DNA of 64,000 nucleotides from Maridesulfovibrio sp. GTDB lineage: Bacteria; Desulfobacterota; Desulfovibrionia; Desulfovibrionales; Desulfovibrionaceae. The stretch covers positions 2,830,122 to 2,894,121 of the forward strand of contig NZ_OY780933.1 in NCBI RefSeq assembly GCF_963676065.1, read 5' to 3'. The position numbers and the translations under genes were made by a program. The notes beneath the pieces are model-generated. The model did not search any database, was not told where the DNA came from, and worked only from the letters and a program-made list of their open reading frames with translations. Below, piece after piece: positions 28,463 through 37,518 of this stretch. Numbering within the stretch: the first letter of the stretch is position 1; each line of letters opens with the position of its first letter.

Positions 28463-28541
28463 TCTGCCGCGAGGGTGTTGCCTTTGCCGTTAAGGGTGGG
28501 TATTATCAAAATTAAGTTATTAGCAGTTGTGTCTGTTCGTC

Positions 28542-28601
28542 TTGACACACCGGTTAACCATAATTAGATTTAAAAATTGAATAGCACTCTTAAAGAGTGT
28601 T
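28542..28601 (+). promoter_or_regulatory. trxA promoter with inverted-repeat operator
   Basis: TTGACA (28542-28547), a 17-base spacer and TAGATT (28565-28570) form a candidate promoter. The spacer contains the 8-bp palindrome GGTTAACC (28552-28559). Just after the -10 box is an inverted repeat, AGCACTC (28583-28589) and GAGTGTT (28595-28601), spaced by 5. The left half matches a CIRCE half-site (TTAGCACTC) closely. A second pair, AGAAGA (28607-28612) and TCTTCT (28627-28632), follows in the leader. Confidence 0.5.
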
Positions 28602-28678
28602 CCGGAAGAAGATTATTTGGTGTGACTCTTCTCTACAGAAGGGCATAACTACCAGAATACTGTAACAAGGAGAAAATC

Positions 28679-28999
28679 ATGGCTCTGCAGGTAACCGATT
28701 CCAGTTTTCAAGAAGAAGTTCTCAATAGCGATAAGCCTGTTCTAGTTGATTTCTGGGCTCCGTGGTGTGGCCCTTGTCGTGCAATGGGTCCTGTGATTGA
28801 TGAATTGTCTGAAGAATTTTCCGGTCAGGTAAAAATTTGTAAGATGAATGTTGATGACAACCCCGCATCTCCCGGAAAGTACGGCATCCGTGCAATTCCG
28901 ACTCTCATCCTCTTCAAGGGTGGCGAAGTTGTGGACCAGACTACCGGTGCAGTTTCCAAAAGCAGCATTAAGGAAATGATCAGCAGCAAGGCTCTGTAA
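28679..28999 (+). CDS. trxA: Thioredoxin
   Basis: A 106-residue cytoplasmic dithiol reductant. The active site WCGPC is at 29-33, preceded by VLVDFWAP. The cis-proline segment IRAIPTLILF is at about 72-81, and the overall length and strand order fit the thioredoxin fold with no signal peptide. AAGGAGA lies about 7 bases before ATG 28679. It is 3 bases ahead of the reductase gene, so thioredoxin and its reductase are made together. Confidence 0.97.
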   Translation: MALQVTDSSFQEEVLNSDKPVLVDFWAPWCGPCRAMGPVIDELSEEFSGQVKICKMNVDDNPASPGKYGIRAIPTLILFKGGEVVDQTTGAVSKSSIKEMISSKAL

Positions 29000-29002
29000 A
29001 GA

Positions 29003-29923
29003 ATGAAGTCTTATGACGCCGTTGTTATCGGGGGCGGCCCTGCCGGAATGGCGGCCGCCCTTTATCTTGCGAGGGCAGGAGTAAATTTTCTCGCCCTTGA
29101 AAAGATGTCTCATGGCGGACAGATGCTCCTTACGGATGAGCTCGAAAATTTCCCCGGATTTCCTGATGGGATCAAGGGGTACGAGCTGGCTGACAGAATG
29201 GATAGGCATGTTAAGCATTACAAGTTTGACCATGTTTATGATGAAGTTTTGCAGCTTATTCCCGGTGAGGAGTTTCATGAAGTTGTGGTTGCCAGCGGTG
29301 ATCATGTAAAAAGCCGGGTGGTTATTATCACCTCCGGTGTTGCTTTCCGGAAATTAAAAGTTCCCAACGAGGAAAAATTGCTCGGGCGTGGGGTTTCTTA
29401 CTGCGCTTTGTGTGACGGCAACTTTTATCGTGATAAGGTTGTTGCTGTCATCGGTGGCGGCAATTCCGCTCTTGAGGAATCAATCTATCTTTCAAAACTA
29501 GTAAAGAAGCTGTATCTAGTGCATCGCAGGGATGAATTCAGGGCTGATGTGGTCTATCGGGACAAATGCCTCGCGAATCCTGTTATTGAACCGGTACTGA
29601 ATTCAGTTGTTTCAAAGATTATTGGTGATACGGAAGTTACCGGTGTTGAGATTAAAAATGTTGATACTGGAGACTACTCCGTCCTTGATGTGGATGGAGT
29701 GTTTATTTTTGTTGGTTTTAACGCCGTATGCAGCTTTTTCCCTGACGAATTGGCGCTCGATCAACATGGATTTATAAAAACAACCTGCGAAATGGAATCA
29801 AGTATTCCCGGAATTTACGCCGCCGGTGACATCCGCTCTAAAAAATGTAGACAGGTTGTCACGGCAGTGGGAGATGGCGCTACTGCAGCCACTGCCGCTT
29901 ATGCGTATCTGGAACACAAATAA
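29003..29923 (+). CDS. trxB: Thioredoxin-disulfide reductase
   Basis: A flavoprotein that reduces thioredoxin. The 306-residue protein has the FAD motif GGGPAGMAAALYLARAG (about 10-26), the redox CALC (Cys134 and Cys137, in YCALCDGNFY), the second nucleotide-binding motif GGGNSALEES (about 152-161) and the HRR motif (about 174-176) of NADPH-type enzymes. The C-terminal AAGDIRSKKCRQVVTAVGDG is typical. The usual motif is CATC; this one has Leu in place of Thr. It is 3 bases after trxA and its stop overlaps the bamD start. Confidence 0.95.
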   Translation: MKSYDAVVIGGGPAGMAAALYLARAGVNFLALEKMSHGGQMLLTDELENFPGFPDGIKGYELADRMDRHVKHYKFDHVYDEVLQLIPGEEFHEVVVASGDHVKSRVVIITSGVAFRKLKVPNEEKLLGRGVSYCALCDGNFYRDKVVAVIGGGNSALEESIYLSKLVKKLYLVHRRDEFRADVVYRDKCLANPVIEPVLNSVVSKIIGDTEVTGVEIKNVDTGDYSVLDVDGVFIFVGFNAVCSFFPDELALDQHGFIKTTCEMESSIPGIYAAGDIRSKKCRQVVTAVGDGATAATAAYAYLEHK

Positions 29924-30654
29924 TGCGAAATAAATTTTTTTCTATTGTTATTGCTTCTCTTCTCCTTATCAGCCTTTCCGGCTGTGGACTCATCGACTAT
30001 TACTTCCTACCCAAACCTGAAGATACCGCGCAGGAACTTTATGAAGCCGGCGTGGAAGCGATGAAAGGTAAGGACTATTATGATGCTGCCGATTATTTTT
30101 CTAAACTGAAGGATCGCTATCCTTTCAGTCCGTATACCTTGAAGGCCGAGATCAGCCTCGGTGATGCGTATTTTCTTGATAAGAAATATTTTGATGCCTC
30201 AGAAGCCTACAAGGAATTTTCCGCACTGCATCCCGGTAACGAAGAAATTCCGTATGTGCTTTATCAGATCGGCCTGAGTAATTTTAACCTTTTCAGTTCC
30301 ATTGATCGGCCTCAAAGCAATATCAATGAAGCATTGGTTTATTTTTACAGGGTGGAGGAAGCGTACCCGGACAGCGAGTATGCAAAAGCCGCAAAAGAAT
30401 ACATCGTAAAATGTCGTCGTGCCTTGGCTGACCATGAATTGTATATCGCCGATTTCTTCTGGAGATCGGAAAAATTCGGATCAGCTTGGAAACGCTATGC
30501 ATACGTTGTACGCAATTTTAAGGACCTGCCTAAAGTTCGCAAATATGCCATGAAGCAGGCCGAGATGTCTTATTATGAATACCAGAAGACTCTTTCTCAG
30601 GAAGAACGCGAAAAATTGCAGGGAAGCTGGAAAGAGTTGATGAACTGGCTTTAA
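29923..30654 (+). CDS. bamD: Outer membrane assembly lipoprotein BamD
   Basis: A periplasm-facing outer-membrane lipoprotein of the beta-barrel assembly machine. The 243-residue protein has a signal peptide with lipobox LSGC (Cys21), then about five TPR-type helical repeats (KDYYDAADYFSKLKDRYPFS; FDASEAYKEFSALHPGNEEI; INEALVYFYRVEEAYPDSEY). The pattern matches the BamD/ComL family. It overlaps the trxB stop by one base, an unusual link between redox and envelope genes. A perfect terminator follows. Confidence 0.92.
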   Translation: MRNKFFSIVIASLLLISLSGCGLIDYYFLPKPEDTAQELYEAGVEAMKGKDYYDAADYFSKLKDRYPFSPYTLKAEISLGDAYFLDKKYFDASEAYKEFSALHPGNEEIPYVLYQIGLSNFNLFSSIDRPQSNINEALVYFYRVEEAYPDSEYAKAAKEYIVKCRRALADHELYIADFFWRSEKFGSAWKRYAYVVRNFKDLPKVRKYAMKQAEMSYYEYQKTLSQEEREKLQGSWKELMNWL

Positions 30655-30680
30655 GCCTGTTCCCAACGATTCAAATAAAG

Positions 30681-30712
30681 CCCGACAGACCAGTGTCTGT
30701 CGGGTTTTTTTT
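30681..30712 (+). terminator. Intrinsic terminator after bamD
   Basis: A 10-bp perfect stem (CCCGACAGAC at 30681-30690, GTCTGTCGGG at 30695-30704) with loop CAGT, followed by eight T. Confidence 0.97.
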
Positions 30713-30847
30713 AGTGATAAATGTTGCTAAGTTTAGCATACGCATCTAAACATAACTTATCCATAACCACGCATAGTTATTTTCTTTAATTAATTTTCGG
30801 ATTAATAAATCCTTTTGTTAAGGGATGAAGCCCCGGAGGCATTACAT

Positions 30848-31648
30848 ATGTTTGAATTTCCTGAATGGCTGCATGATTATCAGATAGAAGACACAACCTT
30901 CGGCGATGCTTATGAGGATACATTGCCTCCGAAACGGGCATGGCTTAAAAAGACGATTGCGCAGGTCTATGGAATCAATTCCCCTGATGCCCCCGGTAAA
31001 ACATGGAATGTTAATACATGGCGTGGCGGTTTTGAGACCGAGGTTTCAACCGAACCTTTGGAGTGGGCTGTGTTGCTTCTTGATGCAAAGTCAGTTTCTC
31101 CTGTACGCATTCTGGCCGCTCTGGTGCCCGCTTTTGCCGCCGGAGTGAAAAGCGTGCTGGCTGTTTTCTGCGGAGAAGGTGAGATATCCCGGTCAGTGCT
31201 GGCCGGATTCGAGCTTGCCGGACAGGAGAATGTGGTCAAACTGCCGGTGGATAAAGTTGACCTGCTTCTCGGCGAGATAATTCATTGCGGTATCGACGGG
31301 GCACTGCTCGATCTGCGCGGTGAGCCGGGTTACGTAAAGCATGGTCCGGGGGTGCGCTACTGGCGTGTGCCGGAAATTTTAAGTATATCAGTCTGCAGGG
31401 AAGATGATGCCCCGGATATGGAAGTACTTGCTTTTGCTCATCCTGATGTCGAATTTGTTGAAATTGACGAGGATTCCATCGCTGAATCAGAATCCGACGC
31501 AGTGGTTGTGCCTGCCGAATTAGTGGGTGATGGACTGATGAATTTCAGTATAGTACTTTCCCACGGTCAGGAAGGCTGCTGGGCTTGGAACGGTTTTAAC
31601 AGTTCTTTTTTTAAACGCGAATGTGTTGCTCTTGCTGTTGCTGAATAA
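30848..31648 (+). CDS. Conserved unknown with histidinol-dehydrogenase-like middle
   Basis: A 266-residue soluble protein. The middle segment, SPVRILAALVPAFAAGVKSV (about 86-105), recalls the 'P-x-A-L-V-P-A-x-A-G-V-K' segment of histidinol dehydrogenase, and LAFAHPDVEFVEI fits a Rossmann-like fold. The usual HDH catalytic residues are not visible, so a dehydrogenase is unlikely. ATG 30848 has GGAGG 8 bases upstream; an in-frame TTG at 30815 lacks one. It is 23 bases ahead of the EF-G gene and probably co-transcribed with it. Function unknown. Confidence 0.6.
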   Translation: MFEFPEWLHDYQIEDTTFGDAYEDTLPPKRAWLKKTIAQVYGINSPDAPGKTWNVNTWRGGFETEVSTEPLEWAVLLLDAKSVSPVRILAALVPAFAAGVKSVLAVFCGEGEISRSVLAGFELAGQENVVKLPVDKVDLLLGEIIHCGIDGALLDLRGEPGYVKHGPGVRYWRVPEILSISVCREDDAPDMEVLAFAHPDVEFVEIDEDSIAESESDAVVVPAELVGDGLMNFSIVLSHGQEGCWAWNGFNSSFFKRECVALAVAE

Positions 31649-31671
31649 GTTTTACTCAGGGAAGGTGCTCC

Positions 31672-33720
31672 GTGAATATCAAGCCTGATTTTTCTGTGAA
31701 AGGTATTGGAAAAATACGTAATATCGGCGTCATTGCCCATATTGACGCGGGTAAGACTACGGTTACTGAACGTATGCTTTATTTTTCAGGCCGAATTCAC
31801 CGTTTAGGTGAAGTTCACGAGGGAACCGCAACCATGGATTATATGCCTGAAGAGCAGGAGCGCGGAATCACGATCACTTCCGCGGTGACCACCTGTTACT
31901 GGGGTGCGAACACTATCAATATAATCGATACTCCCGGCCATGTGGATTTTACCATTGAAGTAGAACGTTCCCTGCGCGTGCTTGACGGCGCTGTTGGGGT
32001 TTTCTGTGCAGTCGGCGGTGTGGAACCGCAATCGGAAACCGTCTGGCGTCAAAGTGAGTCTTACGGCGTACCTAAGCTTGTTTTTATCAACAAGATGGAT
32101 CGCTTAGGGGCAGATTTTGAGGCTGTACTCAAATCCATGTCTGATAAACTTGGAATCAGGAGCCTGCCCGTGCAGATTCCGGACGGCGCTGGCGAAGATT
32201 TCAGCGCTGTTTACGATATCATTCGCATGAAAAAACTGGTTTTTGATCAGGAGAGCAACGGTGAAGAGTTTGAGGAACTTGATCTGGATCAGCAGGATGA
32301 AGAATTTGTAGCGCCGTGGCGTGAGCAGATGTGCGAAGTGCTTTCGGAAATTGATGATGAATTTATGGAACGTTATCTTGAGGATGACATTGAGCCCGCG
32401 TACATTGATGAAGTCATCCGTAAGGCTACTCTTAAACTGGCTGTGGTTCCGGTCTTTTCCGGTTCGGCATTGAAAAATTCGGGTGTACAGCCGTTGATGG
32501 ATGGAGTCGTTAAATATCTTCCCAGTCCGCTTGAAGCGCCTAAAGTCAGCGGTATAAATCCACAAACAGGGGTTGAACAGGTAGTGGAGCCGGAAGCCGG
32601 CGGTCCGTTTCAGGCTCTTGCGTTCAAGGTTGTTATGGACTCGGGACGCAAGATGGTCCTTATGCGAATTTATTCCGGTAAAATCAACGCCGGAGATACC
32701 GTCCGAAATTTTACACAGGGTAAAGATGAACGCATTGCGCGTCTTTTTAAGATACATGCCGGACGCAAGGAACGGCTCGATATTGCCGGTATCGGCGATA
32801 TCGTAGGGGCTGCCGGACTGAAAGAAACCCGTACCGGAGACACCCTTTCCACGGCGGAAACTCCGCTGGTGCTTGAACAGATTGAGATGTACAAACCTGT
32901 TATTTCCATGGCGATTGAGCCGCGCAATGTAGAAGAATCCAACAAGCTTGAAGATGTGTTGGATAAGTACCTTCAGGAAGATCCCACCCTCACTTTGAAT
33001 ACAGATGAGAATACCGGACAGATCATTCTTTCCGGTATGGGGGAACTGCATCTTGAAGTTGTTCTGGACCGCATGCGCCGTGAATACAAGCTTGATCCGC
33101 GGGCTGGTAAACCGCAGGTTGTTTATCTGGAGGTTCCCGGCGGCAGCGCAGAAGCGGAAGAAGAATTTGACAAGTTTCTCGGTGAGGACAAGCACTACGG
33201 ATATGTGCGTCTTTCAGTTGAGCCGCGGGAGCGGGGAGCAGGCCGGGATGTTGTTTTTGAAATCGATACCGGTGAATGGTCCTCTGAGTGGATGGATGCC
33301 GTAGCCGAGGGAATTGATGACGGTTTACAAAGCGGCGTAATCAAAGGATTTCCCGTTCAGGACGTAAAAGTGCGCATCCTTGAGCTGCGTAAACGGGATG
33401 GGGAATCATCAGTTCCCGGATATCATATGGCTGCCGGCAGGGCGTTGAAATCCGCCTTGAATGCTGCTTCTCCGCAGCTTATGGAACCTATTATGGATGT
33501 TGAAATTTCTGTTCCCGAAGAATTTGTAGGCGATGTGATCGGACTTCTCGGGGCTAAGGGCGCTCGCATAGAAAATATGCTTGATCGCAATAAGCAGAAG
33601 ATTGTGCAGGCTTTGTCGCCGTTGCGGAATATGTTCGGTTTTTCCACCCATCTCAGATCGGCAACACAGGGAAGAGCCGGTTTTGCTATGAAATTTCACA
33701 GCTTTGATGTGTTGGATTAA
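31672..33720 (+). CDS. Elongation factor G, second-type paralogue
   Basis: A translational GTPase of 682 residues. It has G1 AHIDAGKT (22-29), G2 RGITITSA (about 64-71), G3 DTPGH (about 87-91), G4 NKMD (about 141-144), and domains II-V including GMGELHLEV and the domain IV/V region. It starts with a short N-terminal extension (MNIKPDFSVKGIGKIRN). The gene stands away from the str operon (no rpsL, rpsG or tuf nearby), so it is probably a second EF-G, such as those specialised for ribosome recycling or stress. The start is GTG 31672, with GGAAGG about 9 bases upstream. Confidence 0.85.
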   Translation: MNIKPDFSVKGIGKIRNIGVIAHIDAGKTTVTERMLYFSGRIHRLGEVHEGTATMDYMPEEQERGITITSAVTTCYWGANTINIIDTPGHVDFTIEVERSLRVLDGAVGVFCAVGGVEPQSETVWRQSESYGVPKLVFINKMDRLGADFEAVLKSMSDKLGIRSLPVQIPDGAGEDFSAVYDIIRMKKLVFDQESNGEEFEELDLDQQDEEFVAPWREQMCEVLSEIDDEFMERYLEDDIEPAYIDEVIRKATLKLAVVPVFSGSALKNSGVQPLMDGVVKYLPSPLEAPKVSGINPQTGVEQVVEPEAGGPFQALAFKVVMDSGRKMVLMRIYSGKINAGDTVRNFTQGKDERIARLFKIHAGRKERLDIAGIGDIVGAAGLKETRTGDTLSTAETPLVLEQIEMYKPVISMAIEPRNVEESNKLEDVLDKYLQEDPTLTLNTDENTGQIILSGMGELHLEVVLDRMRREYKLDPRAGKPQVVYLEVPGGSAEAEEEFDKFLGEDKHYGYVRLSVEPRERGAGRDVVFEIDTGEWSSEWMDAVAEGIDDGLQSGVIKGFPVQDVKVRILELRKRDGESSVPGYHMAAGRALKSALNAASPQLMEPIMDVEISVPEEFVGDVIGLLGAKGARIENMLDRNKQKIVQALSPLRNMFGFSTHLRSATQGRAGFAMKFHSFDVLD

Positions 33721-33770
33721 TCCCTCAGCCCGTAAGGTGTAAGTAAAACAAAATCAACAAAGGGAAGTTG

Positions 33771-34274
33771 ATGCAGATTAATTATAGCAGAAAAGAGAAG
33801 TTCAAACGGCTTTTCAAATTATATTACCTTAAGGTTATGCGGATTAATGCTTCGCCTCATAATATTGCCTTGGGGGTTGCATGCGGGGTTTTCGGTGGCT
33901 GCTTTCCCGTTATTCCCGGGTTGCCGCTGCAGACTGTTATCGCGGTGGTTTTGGCCTTTATAACCCGCAGCAGCAAGATCGCGGCAGCTATTGCTACCTG
34001 GATTTCCAATCCTTTCAACTGGCTGCTCTTCTACTACATTCAGTTTAAGATAGGCACATTTTTTCTGCCCATAGATTTAGCTTTTGACCCGGCCAAGTGG
34101 CAGGTTTCTGATTTTATGGATATCGGCTGGCAGGGGTTGAGTATTCTTATCTTCGGTGGAGCGGTGCTCGGCATTCCTCTGGCAGTAATTTCATATTTTA
34201 TCGCCTTGTATTTTGTGCGTCGTTACCGCAAACGCAAAACCATGCGTATGCTCTCCAAGCGTAAGAAATTATAA
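33771..34274 (+). CDS. DUF2062 membrane protein
   Basis: A 167-residue protein with a basic N-terminus (KEKFKRLFKLYYLKVMR) and about three membrane segments. It has the DUF2062 motifs: SPHNIALGVACGVFGGCFP near residue 27 and ATWISNPFNWLLFYY (about 79-93), with a basic C-terminal tail (RRYRKRKTMRML). DUF2062 domains also occur attached to glycosyltransferases; here it is alone. ATG 33771 has GGGAAG about 6 bases upstream. A terminator follows. Confidence 0.88.
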   Translation: MQINYSRKEKFKRLFKLYYLKVMRINASPHNIALGVACGVFGGCFPVIPGLPLQTVIAVVLAFITRSSKIAAAIATWISNPFNWLLFYYIQFKIGTFFLPIDLAFDPAKWQVSDFMDIGWQGLSILIFGGAVLGIPLAVISYFIALYFVRRYRKRKTMRMLSKRKKL

Positions 34275-34344
34275 GCTTATCCAATTAAATTGGCGCTAGG
34301 TAACAATGCTTTTTGCCACTTGTTTAATATTTATTCACAATTAA

Positions 34345-34373
34345 GGCTCTTTGATGACAAAGAGTCTTTTTTT
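34345..34373 (+). terminator. Intrinsic terminator before cheA
   Basis: A 9-bp stem with one wobble (GGCTCTTTG at 34345-34353, CAAAGAGTC at 34358-34366), loop ATGA, followed by seven T. It separates the DUF2062 gene from the che set. Confidence 0.92.
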
Positions 34374-34475
34374 GTTTTTTTCGAGTATGATAATTATACT
34401 GCTTGATTGAAACTGATTAAGTGTTTAAAAATAGAAGTGATTCTCAGCCTACTTAAATGATTTGGAGATTTTTTT

Positions 34476-36647
34476 ATGTCAGATGATATGACAACTCAAG
34501 TTTTTAAAGAAGAAGCGTATGAACTACTGGGCGAGCTTGAAACCTCTTTGCTTGAGCTTGAGGATATTCCTGATGATATGGATACGATCAACCGTGTTTT
34601 CAGAGCCTTGCATACTATTAAAGGTTCCGGGTCCATGTTTGGCTTTGAAGCCATTGCTGAATTTACCCATGAGGTTGAAACAGTATTCGATAAGGTCAGG
34701 AACGGAGAATTGGCCATATCAAAACCACTGCTGACTTTATCACTTTCAGCTCGCGATCATATTTATTCTATGCTCGAGTCGCCCACCGGAGAAGGCGATT
34801 TTGCTCTTGGGAACGGTATATTGGACGGGCTGAAGGATATATCCTCCGATTCATTGGAAGAAGGGAAACCGGACGATGGGAAACCGGAAGAGGCTGAGTC
34901 GTCCGATGCAAAGCCGCAGGAACCGGAAACGAAAGTTTCTGCCGCTGAGGAGTCTGGTTATAAGCCTCCGAAAACTCTTTTTCAGGTTATAATAAAGGTC
35001 GCAGCCGGCGGCGATGTCGATGATGACAGTCTTGAGCCTCTGTTGAAGGAATTGGAAAAACTGGGTGAAATTCGTTTTAAAGTTGTTCATACTGAAGCTG
35101 AACCTTATTGGGATATTATTTTTGAAAGCAACGCCGAATCAACATCCATTGAGGAAATCTTCTTTTTTACCGATGTTCCGGTAACAGTCAGTATCAGAGA
35201 AATCGCCCGGGAAAATGCTGCCGATTTTCTGGATTTTTATGATGATAGCGATGAGGATGATCAACCTGCTCCGACAAAGAAACTTGGTGAGATACTCGTG
35301 GAAAGAGGGGATGTTCCGGCGGAAACTATTGATGCCGCGCTTTCCACCCAGAAGCCACTTGGTGAACTGCTTACCGAAAGAGGCGTTGTCAGCAGAGATA
35401 AAGTGGACAGTGCCCTTGCCGAGCAGAGCGCAGCCACTCAATTTAATAATTCTTCCAAAAAAGCACGTAAAAAGGTCGATACCGCCTCATCCATAAGGGT
35501 CTCCGCCGAAAAACTTGATTATCTTGTCGATCTTGTCGGTGAACTTGTTATCGTTCAGGCCCAGATAAGCCAGGTGGTAGGCTCGAAAGGTGATCCTTCT
35601 CTGACCGCACTTTCCGAGGAACTTGAGCGCCTTTCAGATGAACTTCGCGACAGCACACTTGGAATCCGTATGCTGCCCATAGGTACCACATTCAGTAAAT
35701 TCAGACGGTTGGTCCGTGATCTTTCCGAAGAATTGGGTAAAGAGATAGACCTGCATACCAATGGCGCCGAGACTGAACTGGACAAGACCGTCATCGAAAG
35801 ACTTGGTGATCCTCTGGTTCATCTGCTGCGTAATTCTATTGATCATGGAATTGAAGATCCTGATACTCGCGGTGCACGGGGTAAATCCCGCCGCGGAACC
35901 ATTACTCTTTCTGCGGAACATTCCGGCGGCGATGTCATGATTCTTATAGAAGATGATGGCAAGGGAATGTCAACTGAAGCCATCAAAGCCAAGGCCGTAG
36001 AAAAGGGGCTGATTTCATCTGATCAGGATCTTTCTGATAAGGATATTTTCAACCTTATTTTTGAACCCGGTTTTTCCACGGCCCAGAGTGTTACGAATGT
36101 TTCCGGGCGCGGAGTCGGAATGGATGTCGTTAAACGGGCTATTGATTCCCTGCGCGGCAGCATCGATATTAACAGTGTGGAAGGCAAAGGGACAATTATC
36201 ACTATCAGGTTGCCTTTGACCCTGGCTATTATCGATGGACTGCAGGTGCGGGTGAATAATGATTTTTTTGTTATCCCGCTCTCACTTGTTGAAGAGTGCG
36301 TGGAACTTACCCAAAAAGATGTGGAGGAAGCCAATGGTCAGCAGTTTGTGAATCTGCGCGGAGAGATAGTTCCTTATATCAGAATCCGTGAGTGGTTTGA
36401 AGTGGAAGGAGAATCTCCGCCCATAGAACAGATAGTTATTACCGGGCTTGACGGCAGCAGGGTAGGGGTTGTGGTTGATACTGTCATCGGTGAACATCAG
36501 ACGGTAATCAAAAGTCTTGGTCGTGTTTACAGAGATGTGGACGGAATATCCGGGGCAACCATCAAAGGTGACGGAACCCTTGCTCTGATTTTGGATATAC
36601 CTAAGCTCTTCCGTACAGTTCTTACGGAATTAAAGGCGGCAGGTTGA
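34476..36647 (+). CDS. cheA: Chemotaxis histidine kinase CheA with MshEN-like insert
   Basis: A 723-residue hybrid kinase. It has an Hpt domain with phospho-His46 (ALHTIKGSGSMF), an acidic linker (about 125-160), a P2-like domain (about 165-245), then a tandem 23-residue motif at 270-292 and 295-317 (LGEILVERG and LGELLTERG, each ending A-L-x-x-Q). A dimerisation region (SIRVSAEKLDYLVDLVGELV), the HATPase domain (HLLRNSIDHGIE, DDGKGM, GRGVGMD) and a CheW-like C-terminal domain follow. The tandem motif resembles c-di-GMP-binding MshEN repeats, but the pair spacing is shorter. Its stop overlaps cheR. Confidence 0.93.
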   Translation: MSDDMTTQVFKEEAYELLGELETSLLELEDIPDDMDTINRVFRALHTIKGSGSMFGFEAIAEFTHEVETVFDKVRNGELAISKPLLTLSLSARDHIYSMLESPTGEGDFALGNGILDGLKDISSDSLEEGKPDDGKPEEAESSDAKPQEPETKVSAAEESGYKPPKTLFQVIIKVAAGGDVDDDSLEPLLKELEKLGEIRFKVVHTEAEPYWDIIFESNAESTSIEEIFFFTDVPVTVSIREIARENAADFLDFYDDSDEDDQPAPTKKLGEILVERGDVPAETIDAALSTQKPLGELLTERGVVSRDKVDSALAEQSAATQFNNSSKKARKKVDTASSIRVSAEKLDYLVDLVGELVIVQAQISQVVGSKGDPSLTALSEELERLSDELRDSTLGIRMLPIGTTFSKFRRLVRDLSEELGKEIDLHTNGAETELDKTVIERLGDPLVHLLRNSIDHGIEDPDTRGARGKSRRGTITLSAEHSGGDVMILIEDDGKGMSTEAIKAKAVEKGLISSDQDLSDKDIFNLIFEPGFSTAQSVTNVSGRGVGMDVVKRAIDSLRGSIDINSVEGKGTIITIRLPLTLAIIDGLQVRVNNDFFVIPLSLVEECVELTQKDVEEANGQQFVNLRGEIVPYIRIREWFEVEGESPPIEQIVITGLDGSRVGVVVDTVIGEHQTVIKSLGRVYRDVDGISGATIKGDGTLALILDIPKLFRTVLTELKAAG

Positions 36648-37516
36648 TGGCTTTGAAAAAAGATAAAAATGAATCCGAGCAGAGGTTTCCATGCTTGAAT
36701 CCCAAAATGTCGGATTCTGATTTTGGAAAATTCAGCAAATTGATCAAAGAAGAATTCGGGATCAAGATGCCGCCTACCAAAAAGACCATGCTGGAAGCTC
36801 GTCTTCAAAAAAGGCTGCGTGCTCTAGGGTTTGATAACCATGCGCAATATTGCGATTTTTTATTCAGCCCCGGTGGGTTTGAAAGGGAACTGACCCAGCT
36901 TATTGATGTGGTCACGACCAATACCACTGATTTTTTTCGGGAGCCTAAGCATTTTGAGCTGTTGCTTAGCACTGTTCTGCCCGATTTATGCCAGCGTAGC
37001 AGAAGGCCGGTCAAAATATGGTCTGCCGGTTGTTCCAGCGGTGAGGAGCCTTACACCCTGTGTATGGTTATGAATGAGTTTGCTGAAAATAATCGGGATT
37101 TTAACTATTCTTTATTGGCAACGGATATTTCTACTGACATTCTGCGTAGAGCCATGAACGCTGTTTACCCCATGAGCAAGGTGGAAGTGGTCCCTATGGC
37201 GCTGAAGAAGAAATACCTGCTCAAAAGCAAAAATAAGGCTAAGCCGTTAGTCCGGGTTAAGCCTGAGTTGCGCAAAAAAGTTGATTTTCGAAGATTGAAT
37301 TTTATGGAATCTTTTCCGTTCAAGGATCATAAAGATATAATCTTTTGTCGTAATGTGGTCATCTATTTTGATAGAGCGACCCAGTATACTCTTTTTAAAA
37401 AGTTCTGTGCCACGCTTTCCAAAGGTGGTTATCTGTTTATCGGTCATTCAGAGAGTATTTCCGGAATGGAGCTCCCCGTCCGGCAGATTGCTCCTACTGT
37501 TTATCAAAAGGTCTAG
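36647..37516 (+). CDS. cheR: CheR-type protein-glutamate methyltransferase
   Basis: A SAM-dependent methyltransferase that methylates chemoreceptor glutamates. The 289-residue protein has the CheR N-terminal helical domain (about 20-85), the [14 protein letters not shown] motif, the SAM site [15 protein letters not shown] (about 124-138), and the [13 protein letters not shown] region (about 230-242). ATG 36647 overlaps the cheA stop (TGATG); the in-frame TTG 3 bases earlier is less likely. It precedes cheB by 2 bases, so the kinase, methylase and methylesterase are one operon. Confidence 0.95.
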   Translation: MALKKDKNESEQRFPCLNPKMSDSDFGKFSKLIKEEFGIKMPPTKKTMLEARLQKRLRALGFDNHAQYCDFLFSPGGFERELTQLIDVVTTNTTDFFREPKHFELLLSTVLPDLCQRSRRPVKIWSAGCSSGEEPYTLCMVMNEFAENNRDFNYSLLATDISTDILRRAMNAVYPMSKVEVVPMALKKKYLLKSKNKAKPLVRVKPELRKKVDFRRLNFMESFPFKDHKDIIFCRNVVIYFDRATQYTLFKKFCATLSKGGYLFIGHSESISGMELPVRQIAPTVYQKV

Positions 37517-37518
37517 CC

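Noticed and set aside
28583-28601. A true CIRCE/HrcA operator
   Set aside because: The spacer is 5 rather than 9 bases and the right half matches poorly, so I list it only as CIRCE-like.
32104-33195. Long open frame antisense to the EF-G gene
   Set aside because: Same reasoning: EF-G motifs are clear on the plus strand and the antisense product has none.
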